Source: Dokdonella koreensis DS-123 (GTDB taxonomy: Bacteria; Pseudomonadota; Gammaproteobacteria; Xanthomonadales; Rhodanobacteraceae). From it: a DNA stretch of 64,000 nt. The notes under the pieces are model-generated. The model saw nothing but the letters and a program-made list of their open reading frames with translations, was not told where the DNA came from and searched no databases. The position numbers were made by a program, and so were the translations under genes. Where the stretch lies: assembly GCF_001632775.1 (NCBI RefSeq), contig NZ_CP015249.1, forward strand, positions 224,686 through 288,685. The letters are read 5' to 3'. Below are positions 61,575-64,000 of the stretch, piece after piece. Each line of letters begins with the position of its first letter. Position 1 is the stretch's first letter.

Positions 61575-62471
61575 CTACGGTTCGCCCCGGCCTTCGCCGG
61601 CGCGGACCTTGCCGGGGCCGATGCCGGTCAGGCGCTTGAACAGCTTGCGGAACGCCGGCTCGCTCTTGTAGCCGAGCTGCTCGGCGATCGCGGCCACCGA
61701 CAGGCGCCGGTTCTGCAGCAGGTGCCAGGCCTGGCTGACACGCCATTGCGCCAGGTACTGCATCGGCGGGATTTCCAGCAGCGTCGCGAAGCGTTCGGCG
61801 AAGGCGCTGCGCGACATGCCGGCCAGGTCCGCCAGGCGCGCCATCGACCAGTCCTCCTCCGGCCGGGCGTGGATCGCCTGCAGGACGCGTGCGATGCGCG
61901 GGTCGGCCAGGCCGGCGAACAGGCCCCGCGGGTCGCCGCTCTGCGTGGTGTACTCGCACACGGCCAGGATGAACAGGCTCGCCGCCAGCGTGTTGAGCAT
62001 GACCTGGCGGCCGAGCCCGCCGCGGCGCGAGGTGCTGACGAGGATCGCCGCCAGGTGCGCGAACGCCTCGCCGCCGTCGCGCGCACGCACGATCACGCAG
62101 TCCGGCAGTGCGCGCAGCACCGGGTTGTGCGTCCCGATCAGGAACGTGAACTCCCCGCACAGCATGCTGGTGTAGCCGGGATCCGGATCGGTGGTGGCGA
62201 CCGGCGCGCAGGCGTCGGCCGCCCGCAGCAGGTGGCCGCTGCCGTGCGGGAACATCACCAGGTCGCCGGCCTCCAGCACCACCGGGCCGTCGAGACCGGT
62301 CGCCTCGATCACGCAGCGGCCCTCGCCGATCAGGTGGAAGGCGCCATGACGCGTGGCCGGCTCGCGTTCGAGCCAGGCGCCGCAATAGCGCAGGTCGTCG
62401 ACGATCTCGACGCGCAGCTGCACGCCGTTCAAGGCGGATTCCAGAACCTGTTCGATCGGGTTGTTGCGCAT
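61575..62471 (-). CDS. AraC-family transcriptional regulator with cupin sensor
   Basis: 298 residues. N-terminal AraC_binding_2-like cupin (about 20-190) with F-H-L-I-G-E-G and L-E-A-G-D-L-V-M-F-P-H-G. The C-terminal double helix-turn-helix (about 195-290) has M-A-R-L-A-D-L-A-G-M-S-R-S-A-F and I-A-E-Q-L-G-Y-K-S-E-P-A-F-R-K-L-F. The effector is unknown. It is 163 bp ahead of ccmF on the same strand, but a direct link is not supported. Confidence 0.92.
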   Translation of the reverse strand: MRNNPIEQVLESALNGVQLRVEIVDDLRYCGAWLEREPATRHGAFHLIGEGRCVIEATGLDGPVVLEAGDLVMFPHGSGHLLRAADACAPVATTDPDPGYTSMLCGEFTFLIGTHNPVLRALPDCVIVRARDGGEAFAHLAAILVSTSRRGGLGRQVMLNTLAASLFILAVCEYTTQSGDPRGLFAGLADPRIARVLQAIHARPEEDWSMARLADLAGMSRSAFAERFATLLEIPPMQYLAQWRVSQAWHLLQNRRLSVAAIAEQLGYKSEPAFRKLFKRLTGIGPGKVRAGEGRGEP

Positions 62472-62574
62472 GGGCAGGACGGCCGGTGTCGGCAGCAACC
62501 GGCAAGCAGCGCCGACGCGGGCATCGGCGGACCAGCGCAGTGTAGGCCGATGTGTCGTCGCGTGTTCGCGACGC

Positions 62575-63357
62575 CTAGACGGCGATCGGTCCATCGTCCA
62601 GGCCGCCGATCCAGCCGGCCTCGACCCAGTCGCGCAACACCTGTGCGGCGCGCGGGGCCGCTGCGTCCATGCCGTGCCATTCGGCAAGCGCGGCGCAGAG
62701 CGCGCCGAACGGCAGGCCCCGCCGCATCCCGGCGAGCACGGCGGCCTCGTCGACGGCCAGGCGCCGGTACCGCACGCGCCGTTGCTGGCGCCAGATCGCC
62801 AGGTCCGCTGTCTCGGCGGCCAGGGCCGGCGGCGTGATCCGGGCGTCGGCGGCACGGCGGATCGCGTCGAGATTCCAGGCCAGCGGCAGCACGATCAGGT
62901 TGGGGTGCAGCCCCAGGCGCAGCGCCGGCCAGGCCTGCGGCGGCAGTGCGGCGAGGCGCCCCGCTTCCAGCGCCGGCAGGTCCGGCGCATCGAACGCGGT
63001 CGACAGCGCCCATTCCAACTCGGCCATCGCCGCCGCGGCCGGTTGCGCGGGAACGGCCTCGCGCAGCCAGTCGGCGAACGCCGCGCCGTACCAGCGGATG
63101 TTCGGATGGCGCGAGGGCCGTTCGCGGGCGTAGCGTGCGGTCCAGCCGGCGAACGCGGCCTCGCCGGCCAGGGCCTGCAGGCCCGGGAATTCCTCGGCGA
63201 GCACTTCGTGCAGGCGCTGGCGATAGGCATGCGCATAGACGCCCAGCCGCGTCGCCGCGTCGGCGCCGGGCGTGGTGCATACCGCGCCGGCCACCGTCGT
63301 GTCGTCGGTCAGAAGATGCGCGGCGAACTGCCGCTGCAGCGTGCGCAGCGCGGTCAT
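62575..63357 (-). CDS. DUF2063 protein (HvfC/BufC type), partner of the MNIO enzyme
   Basis: 260 residues. The N-terminal DUF2063 domain has [10 protein letters not shown] and [23 protein letters not shown], and the C-terminal half is helix-rich with a winged-helix-like end. In HvfABC/bufferin pathways such proteins form a complex with the DUF692 enzyme and probably recognise the precursor peptide. It overlaps the DUF692 stop (ATGA). Confidence 0.88.
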   Translation of the reverse strand: MTALRTLQRQFAAHLLTDDTTVAGAVCTTPGADAATRLGVYAHAYRQRLHEVLAEEFPGLQALAGEAAFAGWTARYARERPSRHPNIRWYGAAFADWLREAVPAQPAAAAMAELEWALSTAFDAPDLPALEAGRLAALPPQAWPALRLGLHPNLIVLPLAWNLDAIRRAADARITPPALAAETADLAIWRQQRRVRYRRLAVDEAAVLAGMRRGLPFGALCAALAEWHGMDAAAPRAAQVLRDWVEAGWIGGLDDGPIAV

Positions 63358-64000
63358 GCGGCGCGTCCGGCCGCCACCTGCCGCGCGATCGTGCGCGCGA
63401 TCGCCAGTTCCGCCAGCAGGTCGGGCAGCGGCGGCATCGCATCATCGCGCTCGATCAGCGCCGACACTGCGCCGAAGCGCCGTACCGCCTCGGCGTAGAG
63501 CGTCCAGACCGGATCGGCGATGGCCGCATCGTGGGTGTCGATCAGCAGCGTACCGGCCGGCGTGTGGCCGGCCAGGTGGAACTGCTGGATGCGCGCGCCC
63601 GGCAGGCCCGCGAGATAGGAAAGCGGATCGAAGCCGTGGTTGACGGCGCTGACGTGGACGTTGTTGAGATCCAGCAGGATCAGGCAGTCGGCGGCCTCGG
63701 CGACGGCGGCGAGGAATTCCCACTCGGGCATCTGCGAGGCGTGATAGCCGACGTAGCTGGAGACGTTCTCGAGCACCAGGCGCCGCCCGAGGACGTCCTG
63801 CACCTGGCCCACGCGCGCCGCGACGTGCGCGACGGCCTCCTCGGTGTACGGCAGCGGCAGCAGGTCGTGCAGCTGGATGCCGTCCACCGCGGTCCAGCAC
63901 AGGTGGTCGGAGATCCAGGCCGGCTGCACGCGGTCGGCCAGGTCGCGCAGGTCGCGCAGGTAGGCGCGATCCAGCGGATCGGTACCGCCGATCGACAGCG
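63354..64000 (-). CDS. DUF692 multinuclear iron-dependent oxidase (MNIO; BufB/HvfB type), partial
   Basis: The C-terminal ~215 residues of a TIM-barrel MNIO enzyme; the 5' end lies outside the window. Visible marks are [49 protein letters not shown] and I-D-T-H-D-A-A-I. These supply the His/Glu/Asp/Asn residues that bind two or three irons. Such enzymes oxidise Cys of ribosomal peptides; in bufferins the products are copper-binding. The precursor (DUF2282-type) would be expected upstream, beyond 64000. Confidence 0.92.
   Translation of the reverse strand, partial: LSIGGTDPLDRAYLRDLRDLADRVQPAWISDHLCWTAVDGIQLHDLLPLPYTEEAVAHVAARVGQVQDVLGRRLVLENVSSYVGYHASQMPEWEFLAAVAEAADCLILLDLNNVHVSAVNHGFDPLSYLAGLPGARIQQFHLAGHTPAGTLLIDTHDAAIADPVWTLYAEAVRRFGAVSALIERDDAMPPLPDLLAELAIARTIARQVAAGRAA

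Noticed and set aside
59324..61639. 771-codon frame opposite ccmF
   Set aside because: Antisense shadow of a multi-helix membrane protein; Arg/Gln/His-rich without motifs.

Overview
The window is high-GC DNA (about two thirds G+C by eye) from a gammaproteobacterium, most likely of the Lysobacterales (Xanthomonadales), Dokdonella/Rhodanobacter-like. The reasons are the gene set (divergent ampR/class A beta-lactamase, soluble NAD-dependent formate dehydrogenase, ECF sigma factor/TPR-kinase pairs) and several secreted proteins with an I-F-x-D/T-G-F-E-like tail, which I associate with that group. The placement is inference; no rRNA or other marker gene is present. I found no tRNA and no CRISPR array by eye.

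Layout. 1-6600 is accessory DNA: a partial IS3-family element, a secreted Hydin-like protein, a winged-helix/TPR membrane regulator, an IS481-family element whose transposase carries an amber stop, and a gene-poor stretch. 7.0-15.2 kb holds stress and housekeeping genes: a RibD/DHFR-fold reductase, catalase HPII, a hemerythrin protein, an Ada protein with a degenerate N-terminal zinc site, a hypothetical gene whose stop codon was the target of a 269-bp MITE, and an SGNH hydrolase followed by a SUKH-like (immunity-type) gene. 15.4-18.1 kb is an arsenic cluster, arsH divergent from arsR-acr3-arsC. 18.1-23.1 kb encodes a lipoprotein and a 1,425-residue beta-helix-like membrane protein of unknown role.

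23.6-42.6 kb is the most striking part. A soluble Mo formate dehydrogenase locus (ModE-like regulator, short leader ORF, fdsG-fdsB-fdsA ... fdhD-fdsD) is split by a 5.1-kb block on the opposite strand that encodes a secreted protein, an ECF sigma factor and a Ser/Thr kinase with a TPR-like region. A second module with the same gene order lies just upstream of the locus (25.6-29.8 kb). Four secreted proteins in the window share related I-F-x-D-G-F-E-like motifs, three at the extreme C-terminus and one internal.

42.7-64.0 kb is mainly core metabolism and envelope: a FadL-type porin behind a palindromic operator candidate, tsaB, cdsA-acyltransferase and small membrane proteins (two of them paralogues), a P-loop kinase, a VOC protein, an SMR transporter, an SMP-30-like protein, a DUF4153 membrane protein, a divergent beta-lactamase/ampR pair, ccmF-ccmG-ccmH-ccmI with ATGA/GTGA overlaps, an AraC regulator, and the end of a DUF692 (MNIO)-DUF2063 pair of the bufferin/HvfBC type that runs off the window.
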